Shown here: piece by piece, positions 1 to 6,744 of the stretch
Layout of the letters: every line of letters begins with the position of its first letter
Numbering within the stretch: the stretch's first letter is position 1
NCBI GenBank assembly: GCA_902783615.1
Contig: CACZRQ010000224.1
Span: 1 to 18,728 of the forward strand
Length of the DNA stretch: 18,728 nt
DNA from: an uncultured Bacteroidales bacterium
Lineage (GTDB): Bacteria > Bacteroidota > Bacteroidia > Bacteroidales > Bacteroidaceae
Direction of reading: 5' to 3'
Translations under genes and position numbers: made by a program
Notes under the pieces: model-generated
What the model saw: only the letters and a program-made list of their open reading frames with translations
Databases searched by the model: none
What the model was told of the DNA's origin: nothing

Positions 1-1317
1 ATTGACGTTCATCCTATACGCGACTACGACCAGTTCGTAGGCACGACCATGGACTTCAAGATTGTGAAGATCAATCAGGAGTTCCGTAATGTAGTTGTTT
101 CTCACAAGGCCTTGATTGAGGCTGAGTTGGAAGCTCAGAAGAAGGAAATTGTTAGCAAGCTCGACAAGGGTCAGGTACTCGAAGGTACTGTTAAGAACAT
201 CACTTCTTACGGTGTATTCGTTGACCTGGGTGGTGTTGACGGTTTGATCCACATTACCGATCTGAGTTGGGGCCGTGTAAGCGATCCTCACGAGGTGGTT
301 GAGCTTGACCAGAAGATAAATGTTGTTATCCTTGACTTTGACGAAGATAAGCGTCGTATTGCTTTGGGTCTGAAGCAGCTGACTCCTCATCCATGGGATG
401 CTCTGAATCAGGATCTGAAGGTGGGTGACCACGTGAAGGGTAAGGTTGTTGTGATGGCCGACTATGGTGCATTTGTTGAAATCGCTCCTGGTGTTGAAGG
501 TCTGATTCACGTATCAGAGATGTCTTGGAGCCAGCACCTGCGTAGCGCTCAGGATTTCCTGAATGTGGGCGACGAGGTAGAGGCTGTTATCCTGACACTG
601 GATCGCGACGAGCGTAAGATGTCACTGGGTATCAAGCAGCTGAAGGCTGATCCATGGGAGAACATCGATGAGAGATATCCTGTTGGATCTCAGCACAAGG
701 CTAAGGTTCGCAACTTCACTAACTTTGGTGTGTTTGTGGAGATTGAAGAGGGCGTTGACGGCTTGATTCACATTTCTGACCTGTCATGGACTAAGAAGGT
801 GAAGCATCCATCTGAGTTCACTCAGATTGGCGCTGAAATCGACGTTGTTGTGTTGGAAATCGACAAGGAGAATCGTCGTCTGAGCTTAGGTCACAAGCAG
901 CTGGAAGAGAATCCTTGGGATACTTTCGCTAATGTGTTCACTGAGGGTGCTGTATTCGATGGTACCATCACTGACATCCTTGACAAGGGTGCAGTCGTAT
1001 CTCTGCCTCACGGTGTTGAGGGCTTCGTAACTCCTAAGCACCTGGTTAAGCAGGATGGCACTCAAGCTCAGGTAGGTGAGACTCTGCCATTCAAGGTGAT
1101 CGAGTTCAACAAGGATACTCGTCGCATCTATCTGTCTCATAGCCGTGTTTATGAAGATCAGATTCGCGAAGAGAGAAACGAGCAGCGTCGCAACCAGCGT
1201 AGAAACAACAAGCGCGAAGAAGCTCCTGTTATTCAGAACCAGGCAGCATCAACCACGCTGGGTGACATCGATGCTTTGGCTGCTCTGAAAGAGAAGCTCG
1301 CAAAGGGTGGCAAGTAA
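1..1317 (+). CDS. rpsA: 30S ribosomal protein S1, C-terminal part (5' end outside window)
   Basis: The frame is open from base 1, so the gene is cut by the window edge; the ATG at 49 is internal. Four S1 RNA-binding repeats are visible at about 169-378, 421-642, 682-903 and 943-1149. The first three carry the signature of a YGVFV/FGVFV-type strand followed by GLIH and a DLSW/EMSW end. The codons before 169 match the linker that follows domain 2 of E. coli S1 (a VHPIRD stretch, then VVVSHKALIE), so these are domains 3-6 and roughly 160-180 residues are missing. The fourth repeat is more divergent (GVEGFVTPKHL). An Arg/Asn-rich basic tail (about 1159-1218) precedes a short alanine/lysine end. 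S1 binds mRNA on the 30S subunit during initiation, which matters in a phylum that makes little use of Shine-Dalgarno pairing. A terminator follows directly. Confidence 0.96.
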   Translation: MDVHPIRDYDQFVGTTMDFKIVKINQEFRNVVVSHKALIEAELEAQKKEIVSKLDKGQVLEGTVKNITSYGVFVDLGGVDGLIHITDLSWGRVSDPHEVVELDQKINVVILDFDEDKRRIALGLKQLTPHPWDALNQDLKVGDHVKGKVVVMADYGAFVEIAPGVEGLIHVSEMSWSQHLRSAQDFLNVGDEVEAVILTLDRDERKMSLGIKQLKADPWENIDERYPVGSQHKAKVRNFTNFGVFVEIEEGVDGLIHISDLSWTKKVKHPSEFTQIGAEIDVVVLEIDKENRRLSLGHKQLEENPWDTFANVFTEGAVFDGTITDILDKGAVVSLPHGVEGFVTPKHLVKQDGTQAQVGETLPFKVIEFNKDTRRIYLSHSRVYEDQIREERNEQRRNQRRNNKREEAPVIQNQAASTTLGDIDALAALKEKLAKGGK

Positions 1318-1344
1318 TTAAGTTTGCTACTTATATATATAAAA

Positions 1345-1377
1345 GGTGTCTGCAAGATTTTGCAGGCACTTTTTTTA
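1345..1377 (+). terminator. Rho-independent terminator of rpsA
   Basis: GTGTCTGCAA (1346-1355) pairs with TTGCAGGCAC (1360-1369) with one G-U pair, across a 4-nt loop. A run of seven T follows (1370-1376). It lies 28 nt after the rpsA stop. Its 3' arm also contains the -33 box of the rnz promoter. Confidence 0.88.
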
Positions 1378-1389
1378 TTGCTATCTTTG
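1359..1389 (+). promoter_or_regulatory. Bacteroidetes-type promoter of rnz, overlapping the rpsA terminator
   Basis: TTTG at 1359-1362 is followed by exactly 19 nt and then TATCTTTG at 1382-1389. This matches the Bacteroides housekeeping consensus TTTG-N19-21-TAnnTTTG. Transcription would begin near 1393-1397, leaving only about 10-20 nt before the possible starts at 1403 and 1412. Confidence 0.72.
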
Positions 1390-1411
1390 TGAACTGATTA
1401 GCATGCATGAT

Positions 1412-2326
1412 ATGGAAAAGTTTGAATTGACAATATTAGGATGTGGCTCGGCAAAGCCTACGATGAAGCATTTCCCTTCTTCGCAGGTGCTGAATGTGCG
1501 AGATAAAATGTTTATGATTGATTGTGGAGAAGGGTCGCAACTGCAGTATTGCAAAAGTCGTTTACCTTTCAATCGCCTGAATCACATCTTCATTTCCCAT
1601 CTGCATGGTGACCATTGGTTTGGATTGCCTGGTCTGATTTCCACCTTCAACCTGCAGGGACGTACTGCTGAATTACATGTGCACAGTCCGCAGGGGTTGC
1701 AGCAAATGATGCAACCCATCATGGACTATTGCAACTACGATATGACTTATCAGGTTTATTTTCATGAATTTAGTACAGATGAGCCTGCGGTAATATTCGA
1801 AGACCGTACTTTGACTGTTTCCACGATACCTCTGACTCATCGTGTACCCACCTGTGGTTTCCTGTTCAAGGAAAAAGAAGGACTGAGGCACATCCTTCGT
1901 GACATGATCGATGCTTATCATATCCCTTTGGCCTATATCAATAACATCAAGGCAGGAGCCGATTTTGTACTACCTGATGGAGAGGTCATTCCCAACGAAC
2001 GTCTCACCACGCCTCCATCGCTTGTACATAGCTACGCATACTGTTCAGATACCATGTATAGACCAGAGATTGTGGAGTTGGTTCGTGGAGTGGATTTGCT
2101 CTACCATGAGGCAACTTATGCTGCCGAAGATGAGATGAAGGCACAGAAGCATTATCATAGCACCACGCTTCAGGCAGCTCAGATAGCCAAGGATGCTCAG
2201 GTGAAACAGCTGATAATTGGACATTTCTCTGCTCGCTATACTGATGAAGATAAGCTGCTTAGCGAAGCTAAATCTGTGTTTACCAACACTCTGTTGGCCA
2301 ATGAGGGATGTGTGTTTGAAGTCTAA
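1412..2326 (+). CDS. rnz: Ribonuclease Z (tRNA 3' endonuclease)
   Basis: Metallo-beta-lactamase-fold endonuclease that trims the 3' trailer of precursor tRNAs. Translated from 1412 it is 304 residues, a normal bacterial RNase Z length. Zinc ligands are seen in the HxHxDH motif SHLHGDHWFG (His63, His65, Asp67, His68). The N-terminal LGCGSAKPT and IDCGEGSQ motifs and the C-terminal YHEATY and IIGHFSARY motifs are also typical. The frame extends upstream to 1346, but those codons lie inside the terminator hairpin and before the promoter's expected start site. An in-frame ATG at 1403 would add three residues; 1412 (MEKFELTILG) fits family N-termini best. There is no Shine-Dalgarno sequence. The sigma factor gene begins 55 nt downstream with no terminator between, so read-through is possible. 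Confidence 0.94.
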   Translation: MEKFELTILGCGSAKPTMKHFPSSQVLNVRDKMFMIDCGEGSQLQYCKSRLPFNRLNHIFISHLHGDHWFGLPGLISTFNLQGRTAELHVHSPQGLQQMMQPIMDYCNYDMTYQVYFHEFSTDEPAVIFEDRTLTVSTIPLTHRVPTCGFLFKEKEGLRHILRDMIDAYHIPLAYINNIKAGADFVLPDGEVIPNERLTTPPSLVHSYAYCSDTMYRPEIVELVRGVDLLYHEATYAAEDEMKAQKHYHSTTLQAAQIAKDAQVKQLIIGHFSARYTDEDKLLSEAKSVFTNTLLANEGCVFEV

Positions 2327-2381
2327 GATTAAACCTTTAGTCTATGTGATGGTCTAATGAAAAAAGAACGAACAAAACGAT

Positions 2382-2939
2382 ATGAGTGCGAGATTTGATG
2401 AAGAGAATGTGTTGAGGATGTTGCAAGAAGACGATGCCATGCAACGCAGGGCATTCGGCATGATTGTGGAGGAGTTTGGCCAGCAACTCTATTGGCAGAT
2501 TCGTCGCCTGGTGTTGAACCACGATGATGCCAATGATGTGTTGCAAGAAACATTCATCCAGGCTTGGAAAAATATCGACTACTTCCGTGGAGAGTCGAAA
2601 CTCTCAACCTGGCTCTATCGCATAGCCATCAACCAAAGTCTGAACTTCCTGAACAAGCAGAAAGCACAACAGAGCTTGTCGATGGATGACGAGGAGGCCA
2701 GTGTGGCCAACCAGTTGGAAGGAGATCCCTACTTTGATGGTGAGAAAGCCCAGCGCTTGTTGCAACAGGCACTGACAACCCTGCCTGACAAACAACGGTT
2801 GGTGTTCAACCTTCGCTATTTCGATGAACTTACCTATACCGAAATCTCCGAGATTATTGGTTCATCGGTGGGTGCACTGAAAGCAGACTATCATCTGGCA
2901 GTGAAGAAAATATCGAAATTTTTCGAAGATGTTGATTAA
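2382..2939 (+). CDS. ECF-type (sigma-70 family) RNA polymerase sigma factor
   Basis: A 185-residue extracytoplasmic-function sigma factor with two domains. Region 2 lies at about residues 25-90 and includes DANDVLQETF and the WLYRIAIN segment that contacts the -10 element. Region 4 lies at about 124-180 and holds a helix-turn-helix (LPDKQRLVF, then YTEISEIIGSSVGALKA) that reads the -35 element. Region 1.1 and domain 3 are absent, as expected for the class. It is followed after 47 nt by a small single-pass membrane protein and then by a secreted Spy-like protein, the usual arrangement of sigma, anti-sigma and stress target. No TAnnTTTG element is seen in the 55-nt gap before it, so it may be read from the rnz promoter or from its own different promoter. 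The signal it answers cannot be read from sequence; envelope stress is inferred from the neighbours. Confidence 0.93.
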   Translation: MSARFDEENVLRMLQEDDAMQRRAFGMIVEEFGQQLYWQIRRLVLNHDDANDVLQETFIQAWKNIDYFRGESKLSTWLYRIAINQSLNFLNKQKAQQSLSMDDEEASVANQLEGDPYFDGEKAQRLLQQALTTLPDKQRLVFNLRYFDELTYTEISEIIGSSVGALKADYHLAVKKISKFFEDVD

Positions 2940-2986
2940 ACCATTTGAAATAACTGATGTCTAACAAATAGAAAAAGATAGAAACT

Positions 2987-3346
2987 ATGAAAGAAGAAGA
3001 TCTGTTGATACGCAAGGTGGGAAAGCATAACCCATTCACCGTTCCCGAGGGCTATTTCGAGGGTCTGACGAACCGTGTGATGGACAGTCTGCCTGAAAAG
3101 CCTGTTCCTGAATACAAGACCAAGCCATTGACTTGGTGGGACAAGGCCAAGCCAAGTGTCTATTTGGCTGCGATGTTTGCTGGTGCTGCCATCATCATCA
3201 AGGTGTTAGGCTACATGCATGCCAACAACCCAGATGTGATTGCTGCCGAAGAAGAACAATACGAAACAGAGATGGTTCAGAATATGGTGGAGTCTATGCA
3301 GATGGATGACTATTCACTTTACCTATATCTGTCTGATGCAGAGTAA
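2987..3346 (+). CDS. Small single-pass membrane protein, putative anti-sigma factor
   Basis: A 119-residue protein with no signal peptide. Its cytoplasmic-type N-terminus carries NPFTVPEGYFEGLTNRVM (residues 15-32), a motif common in Bacteroidetes proteins encoded beside ECF sigma factors. A basic stretch (residues 44-56) leads into one hydrophobic segment (about 57-75) and a strongly acidic C-terminal tail of about 40 residues (EEEQYETEM and following). By the positive-inside rule the N-terminus is in the cytoplasm and the tail in the periplasm, the topology of a membrane anti-sigma factor that holds its sigma at the membrane. It lies between the sigma gene and the Spy-like gene, with gaps of 47 and 29 nt. 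No zinc HxxxCxxC motif is present, so it is not a classical ZAS-domain anti-sigma factor. The role is inferred from position and topology. Confidence 0.72.
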   Translation: MKEEDLLIRKVGKHNPFTVPEGYFEGLTNRVMDSLPEKPVPEYKTKPLTWWDKAKPSVYLAAMFAGAAIIIKVLGYMHANNPDVIAAEEEQYETEMVQNMVESMQMDDYSLYLYLSDAE

Positions 3347-3375
3347 GAAAATGCTTTTTATTAAATAATTGAGTT

Positions 3376-3885
3376 ATGAAAAGGTTAGTATTATTATTGA
3401 TGATGGTGGTGGCAGTAGCATCACTGAACGCACAAGACAAAAGACGTCACGCAAGCGAAAGACTAACGCCTGAGCAGTTTCAGGCTAAACAGCAGGAGTA
3501 TCTGGCAAAAGTTGCAGAGCTTACCGATCAAGAGGCTAAAGAGTTCTTCCCGCTGTACTTTGAGATGAAGCAGAAGCAGAAAACCATGCAGGATGAAGCC
3601 TGGAAGCTGTTTCGTGAAGGAAGGAGCAACAATGCTAAAGAAGGTAGCTATAAGGAAATCAACGATGCTTTCACTGAGTCGCAGCTGAACTCGGCTCGCT
3701 TGGAGAAAGAGTATCTCGAGAAATTCCGTAGAATCCTGCCTGATAAGAAAATATTCCTCATCAGAAGTGCTGAGATGGGATTCCGCAGAGATATGGTAAA
3801 AGAAATGTGGAGACCACGCCCAGAAGGTGGTGGAGGAACACCAAGTAGAGACAAACAACGCAGACACAACCCATATAGAGAATAG
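3376..3885 (+). CDS. Secreted Spy/CpxP-like periplasmic protein
   Basis: A 169-residue protein with a clear signal peptide (MKRLVLLLMMVVAVASLNAQ, cleavage near Ala19/Gln20). The mature part is highly charged and helical. It carries two LTxxQ/LTxxE-type motifs, LTPEQF (residues 30-35) and LTDQEAKEFF (49-58), like those of Spy and CpxP, the ATP-independent periplasmic chaperones and stress sensors of Enterobacteria. A long Lys/Glu-rich helical stretch follows (about 60-130), then a Gly/Arg-rich basic tail (about 145-169) that may be disordered. It is the last gene of the sigma/anti-sigma unit and is followed by a strong terminator. It could be either the effector of the regulon or a sensor that modulates the anti-sigma protein. 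Similarity to Spy is at the level of layout and motif only. Confidence 0.75.
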   Translation: MKRLVLLLMMVVAVASLNAQDKRRHASERLTPEQFQAKQQEYLAKVAELTDQEAKEFFPLYFEMKQKQKTMQDEAWKLFREGRSNNAKEGSYKEINDAFTESQLNSARLEKEYLEKFRRILPDKKIFLIRSAEMGFRRDMVKEMWRPRPEGGGGTPSRDKQRRHNPYRE

Positions 3886-3902
3886 GTCTTTGTTTTCATT
3901 GT

Positions 3903-3950
3903 CAACTCCCACTTGTAGGCTTTGTGCCTCCAAGAGGGAGTTGTTTTGTT
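3903..3950 (+). terminator. Terminator of the rnz/sigma-factor cluster
   Basis: A long hairpin with three paired blocks separated by single mismatches: CAACTCCC/GGGAGTTG (3903-3910 with 3936-3943), CTTG/CAAG and AGGC/GCCT, closed by a TTTGT loop. The T-rich TTTTGTTTT follows. Confidence 0.85.
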
Positions 3951-4004
3951 TTAGGTAACTGTTAATAAAAAATGTGTGTGTGCGATTAATAATACTATGA
4001 TACT

Positions 4005-5369
4005 ATGAAAAAGAAATTTGTTTTTATGTTTGTGCTGATGGCTGCATTGTTGCAGTCGATCAATTCGTTAGCCTTCAATGGCCCTCGTGGACAACTTGTG
4101 GCTGGAGCTGCAAAAGTGGATATCACCCCTGAGCTTAAAGACTTGCCACCCACCTCGCAAGGCATTTTGGATCATTGTTATGTGAGAGTCATCGCTTTCG
4201 GAAACGGTTCCACCAAAGCTGCTTTCGTTACGTTTGATGCTGGTGGTGTCAACTCAAATGTGGCTGCTTACATCGACGAGCGTGCCTCTAAGGAACTGGG
4301 AATCCCTGAAGGAAATATCATCTATAATGGAACTCACACTCATTCTGGTGGAAGTGTGAGGGGAGACGAATTGAACAACCGTACATGGACTGCAGTCAAG
4401 AGTGCTGTCGAGTCGATGGTTCCTGCCAAGTTGGGCTATGGCAGTGGCGTTTCTTACCTGAATGTGAAGCGTGACCTGTTTGATGCTGAGCGTGGATCTT
4501 GGTGGGAAGGACCTGATTATGATGGCAAGTCCGACAAGACAGTGGGTGTCATTTATTTCGAAAGTCTGGATGGTAAGCCCATCGCCACCTATTTCAATTA
4601 TGCGATGCATGCCGTGATTTCTGGCAATACCGATAAGGTGAGTGCCGATTTCCCAGGGGCGACTGAACGCTATGTGGAGAGTCGCTATGGTGATGGATTT
4701 GTGGCCAGTTTTGCTTCAGGAGCTGCAGGAGACCAGAACCCCATTTATTTCCAGCAGACCTTCGACCTTCGTAACATCCGCATTGCAGACTATGCTGCCC
4801 GTGGTGAGGATATTTCCAACCAGATGCCTCCTGGAGGACAGGGTTTGGACAGAACCAAGCCTGAAGTGCAACGCCTGTTGGGTGAACAGGAACGCATGGT
4901 AGAGAGTTATGGACAGATTCTGGGCGAAGAAGTGAAATATGTCATCATGAACATGCGTCGTTTTGAAACGCAGGTAACCATCAATTGTGCCAGAAAGGTG
5001 GTGAACGTTCCAGCCCGCAAGTTGTTGAATAGAGAGGGTAGGGCTGGCTATGCTGGTCAGTATGAAGATGCAGGTGAAGCTGGTATCGGCCTTTGTCTCA
5101 TCATGTTGGACGATATACCTGTTACAGCTGTGGCAGGTGAACCCTACAACCAGATTGCTGTGCGATTGAAACGTGAATCTCCCTATGCTCGCACCATGAT
5201 GACTGGCTTGGCTTATTGTCCTGGAGTAGGATATGGTGGGTATATCCCAGACGATGAGTCGTATGGAGCTGAGGTGTTCGAGGTGATTGGCTCACGCTAC
5301 AAACAAGGTTATGCCGAAAGTGCCATCGTGAATGGACTCTTGGAAATGATTCATGATGCTACGCATTGA
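4005..5369 (+). CDS. Secreted neutral/alkaline ceramidase-fold protein (probable hydrolase, substrate unknown)
   Basis: A 454-residue protein with a signal peptide (cleavage near Ala23). The mature part matches the N-terminal domain of neutral/alkaline non-lysosomal ceramidases. It begins with AGAAKVDITP (residues 33-42) and keeps zinc-ligand regions NGTHTHSGG (His111, His113) and NYAMHAVISG (His202), followed by SADFPG. The ceramidase nucleophile sits in the family motif NxGDVSPN; here the equivalent is AAGDQNP (240-246), so the serine appears to be replaced by Asn or Gln. The protein also lacks the C-terminal beta-sandwich of true ceramidases, which are about 650-700 residues. It is therefore more likely a metal-dependent hydrolase or esterase of another substrate, and its convergent neighbour, a CE1 esterase, hints at carbohydrate work. 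No TAnnTTTG element was found upstream. A terminator hairpin follows within 10 nt. Confidence 0.82.
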   Translation: MKKKFVFMFVLMAALLQSINSLAFNGPRGQLVAGAAKVDITPELKDLPPTSQGILDHCYVRVIAFGNGSTKAAFVTFDAGGVNSNVAAYIDERASKELGIPEGNIIYNGTHTHSGGSVRGDELNNRTWTAVKSAVESMVPAKLGYGSGVSYLNVKRDLFDAERGSWWEGPDYDGKSDKTVGVIYFESLDGKPIATYFNYAMHAVISGNTDKVSADFPGATERYVESRYGDGFVASFASGAAGDQNPIYFQQTFDLRNIRIADYAARGEDISNQMPPGGQGLDRTKPEVQRLLGEQERMVESYGQILGEEVKYVIMNMRRFETQVTINCARKVVNVPARKLLNREGRAGYAGQYEDAGEAGIGLCLIMLDDIPVTAVAGEPYNQIAVRLKRESPYARTMMTGLAYCPGVGYGGYIPDDESYGAEVFEVIGSRYKQGYAESAIVNGLLEMIHDATH

Positions 5370-5375
5370 AACAAT

Positions 5376-5402
5376 TACTCCCCCGTTTTCAGCGGGGGAG
5401 TA
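5376..5402. terminator. Bidirectional terminator between convergent genes
   Basis: A perfect 10-bp stem, TACTCCCCCG (5376-5385) with CGGGGGAGTA (5393-5402), around a 7-nt loop. It is followed by TTATATTG on the plus strand and ATTGTTT on the minus strand. It sits between the stop codons of two convergent genes, 42 nt apart. Confidence 0.85.
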
Positions 5403-5411
5403 TTATATTGT

Positions 5412-6605
5412 TTATTTGAACAACCTCGGAGCAAACATACTCAGATAAATGCGCCAAAGTCTCCAGATGTGACCACCCTCATTTTCAAAATACTCATATT
5501 TCAATCCCTTCTCATCCAGGTACTCACGATAAGCCTTGTTCACATTGTACAGGAAGTCGGTATTGCCGATGGCAATCCAATATAGCTTTGGATTATTCTT
5601 CTTCAACGCTTCAATCTGGCGCCCAAGTTCAGCATCACCATCCAGTGTCTGCTTGTTCACACCCATGAAATTCACATTTCTGCCTGCCACGATGGCTGCT
5701 GAGAACAGACCAATGTAATCGAAACGCTCTGGATAAGTCTTGCTTACAGAGAATGTGTGTCCACCACCCATTGATAAGCCAGCCACAGCACGATGCTTCT
5801 TGTCTTTGATCACACGGTAATGCTTTTCCACATAGTTCTGAATGTCAGGAAAACTTTCCTCCATCGTTGCCAAACTGGGAGGATCCATGTGCTGGGTGAA
5901 CGAAGGCTTATACATGCCCTTGCTCCATTCACCTGCTGCAGCCTGTGCGTTCATGTTGCCGTTGGGCATCACCACAATCATTGGCTCAGCCTTTCCCATG
6001 GCAATCAGGTTGTCCAATATCTGGGCAGCACGACCTAAGGTTGTCCAGGCATCTTCATCGCCTCCTGCCCCATGGAACAGATAGAGCACAGGATAGCTCT
6101 TCTTGCTATCATCGTAACCTGCTGGTGTATAGACCGTCATGCGACGTTGCATCTTTAGTGTTGGACTGTCGTACCATACTTTCGCCACATTGCCGTGAGG
6201 CACCTCCTGCACGCTATACAAGCCACCTTTGTCGGCCTTGTCCTTGCTCACGATGAAGATGTTGGTAAACGATGCAATGTCTCGGCTTCTGTAAATGTTG
6301 CTGGGATCGAGGAACTCAGTACCATTCACCAGATACTTATACGAATACATCTCAGGCTCCAGTGGCTCAGAGGTGTAAGTCCACAAACCAGTAGAATCCT
6401 GCTTCAAGTCGGCTGCCCCACTTTTCAGGAAATCGCCTGTCACCTTTACGGTAATGGCCTTTGGACTATAGAGTCGGAAGGTCACACTTCCATCGGCATT
6501 CACTTCTGGCGAAGTGATGTCGTTACGGTCAAAAATGGCTTCTTGCGCCATAGTGCTCATGATGCTTAGCATCAGTGATGCCAGCAATAAAAAAGTCTTT
6601 TTCAT
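5412..6605 (-). CDS. Secreted carbohydrate esterase of family CE1 type (feruloyl/acetyl-xylan esterase-like)
   Basis: A 397-residue protein with a signal peptide (cleavage near Ala20). Residues about 30-120 form an early-set/CBM48-like beta-sandwich (VTFRLYSPKA, then MYSYKYLVNG). The alpha/beta-hydrolase domain follows from about 140. It has the oxyanion-loop motif LFHGAGGDE (177-184), the nucleophile elbow GLSMGGGHT with Ser278, a likely acid in GNTDFL (Asp350) and the catalytic His379 in EGGHIWRLW. This layout is that of XynZ/Fae-type esterases that remove ferulate or acetate from xylan side chains. The exact ester cannot be told from sequence. The promoter region contains an 18-nt block identical to one before the GH2 gene at 14882, suggesting joint control with the glucuronidase/xylosidase operon. 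The gene converges on the ceramidase-like gene. Confidence 0.9.
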   Translation of the reverse strand: MKKTFLLLASLMLSIMSTMAQEAIFDRNDITSPEVNADGSVTFRLYSPKAITVKVTGDFLKSGAADLKQDSTGLWTYTSEPLEPEMYSYKYLVNGTEFLDPSNIYRSRDIASFTNIFIVSKDKADKGGLYSVQEVPHGNVAKVWYDSPTLKMQRRMTVYTPAGYDDSKKSYPVLYLFHGAGGDEDAWTTLGRAAQILDNLIAMGKAEPMIVVMPNGNMNAQAAAGEWSKGMYKPSFTQHMDPPSLATMEESFPDIQNYVEKHYRVIKDKKHRAVAGLSMGGGHTFSVSKTYPERFDYIGLFSAAIVAGRNVNFMGVNKQTLDGDAELGRQIEALKKNNPKLYWIAIGNTDFLYNVNKAYREYLDEKGLKYEYFENEGGHIWRLWRIYLSMFAPRLFK

Positions 6606-6622
6606 ATTCTCTGCATTTTTAT

Positions 6623-6640
6623 ATCTATCTGCAAAAATAA
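6623..6640 (-). promoter_or_regulatory. Promoter/leader block of the CE1 esterase gene (shared with the GH2 gene)
   Basis: On the minus strand this reads TTATTTTTGCAGATAGAT. It contains the -7 element TATTTTTG (plus-strand positions 6632-6639), 26 nt before the ATG. The -33 region is weak (no TTTG at 19-21 nt), which suggests an activator-dependent promoter. The same 18 bases occur at 14850-14867. Confidence 0.6.
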
Positions 6641-6744
6641 GAAAAAATATTGTTAAAAACAGCCCATGTAAGTTTTTATTATTAGTTTTTTTTGTAATTT
6701 TATGGCTTGGAATTTGAAATTTTAATTTTTAACAAGATCAGAAT

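Noticed and set aside
1346..1411. A longer N-terminus for RNase Z starting at 1346
   Set aside because: The extra codons lie within the rpsA terminator and upstream of the expected transcript start. The family begins at the MEKFELTILG position.
3463..3933. A 156-codon minus-strand open frame over the Spy-like gene and its terminator
   Set aside because: It includes the terminator hairpin, has no recognisable domain, and opposes a gene with a good signal peptide.
3971..3981. Short GT-repeat tract upstream of the ceramidase-like gene
   Set aside because: Only about five GT units, too short to call a phase-variable repeat.
6695..6716. Possible promoter for the GMP synthetase gene (TAATTTTA and GGAATTTG)
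   Set aside because: Neither fits TAnnTTTG, and the spacing from the TTTG at 6691-6694 is wrong. The region is simply AT-rich, so no promoter was called.
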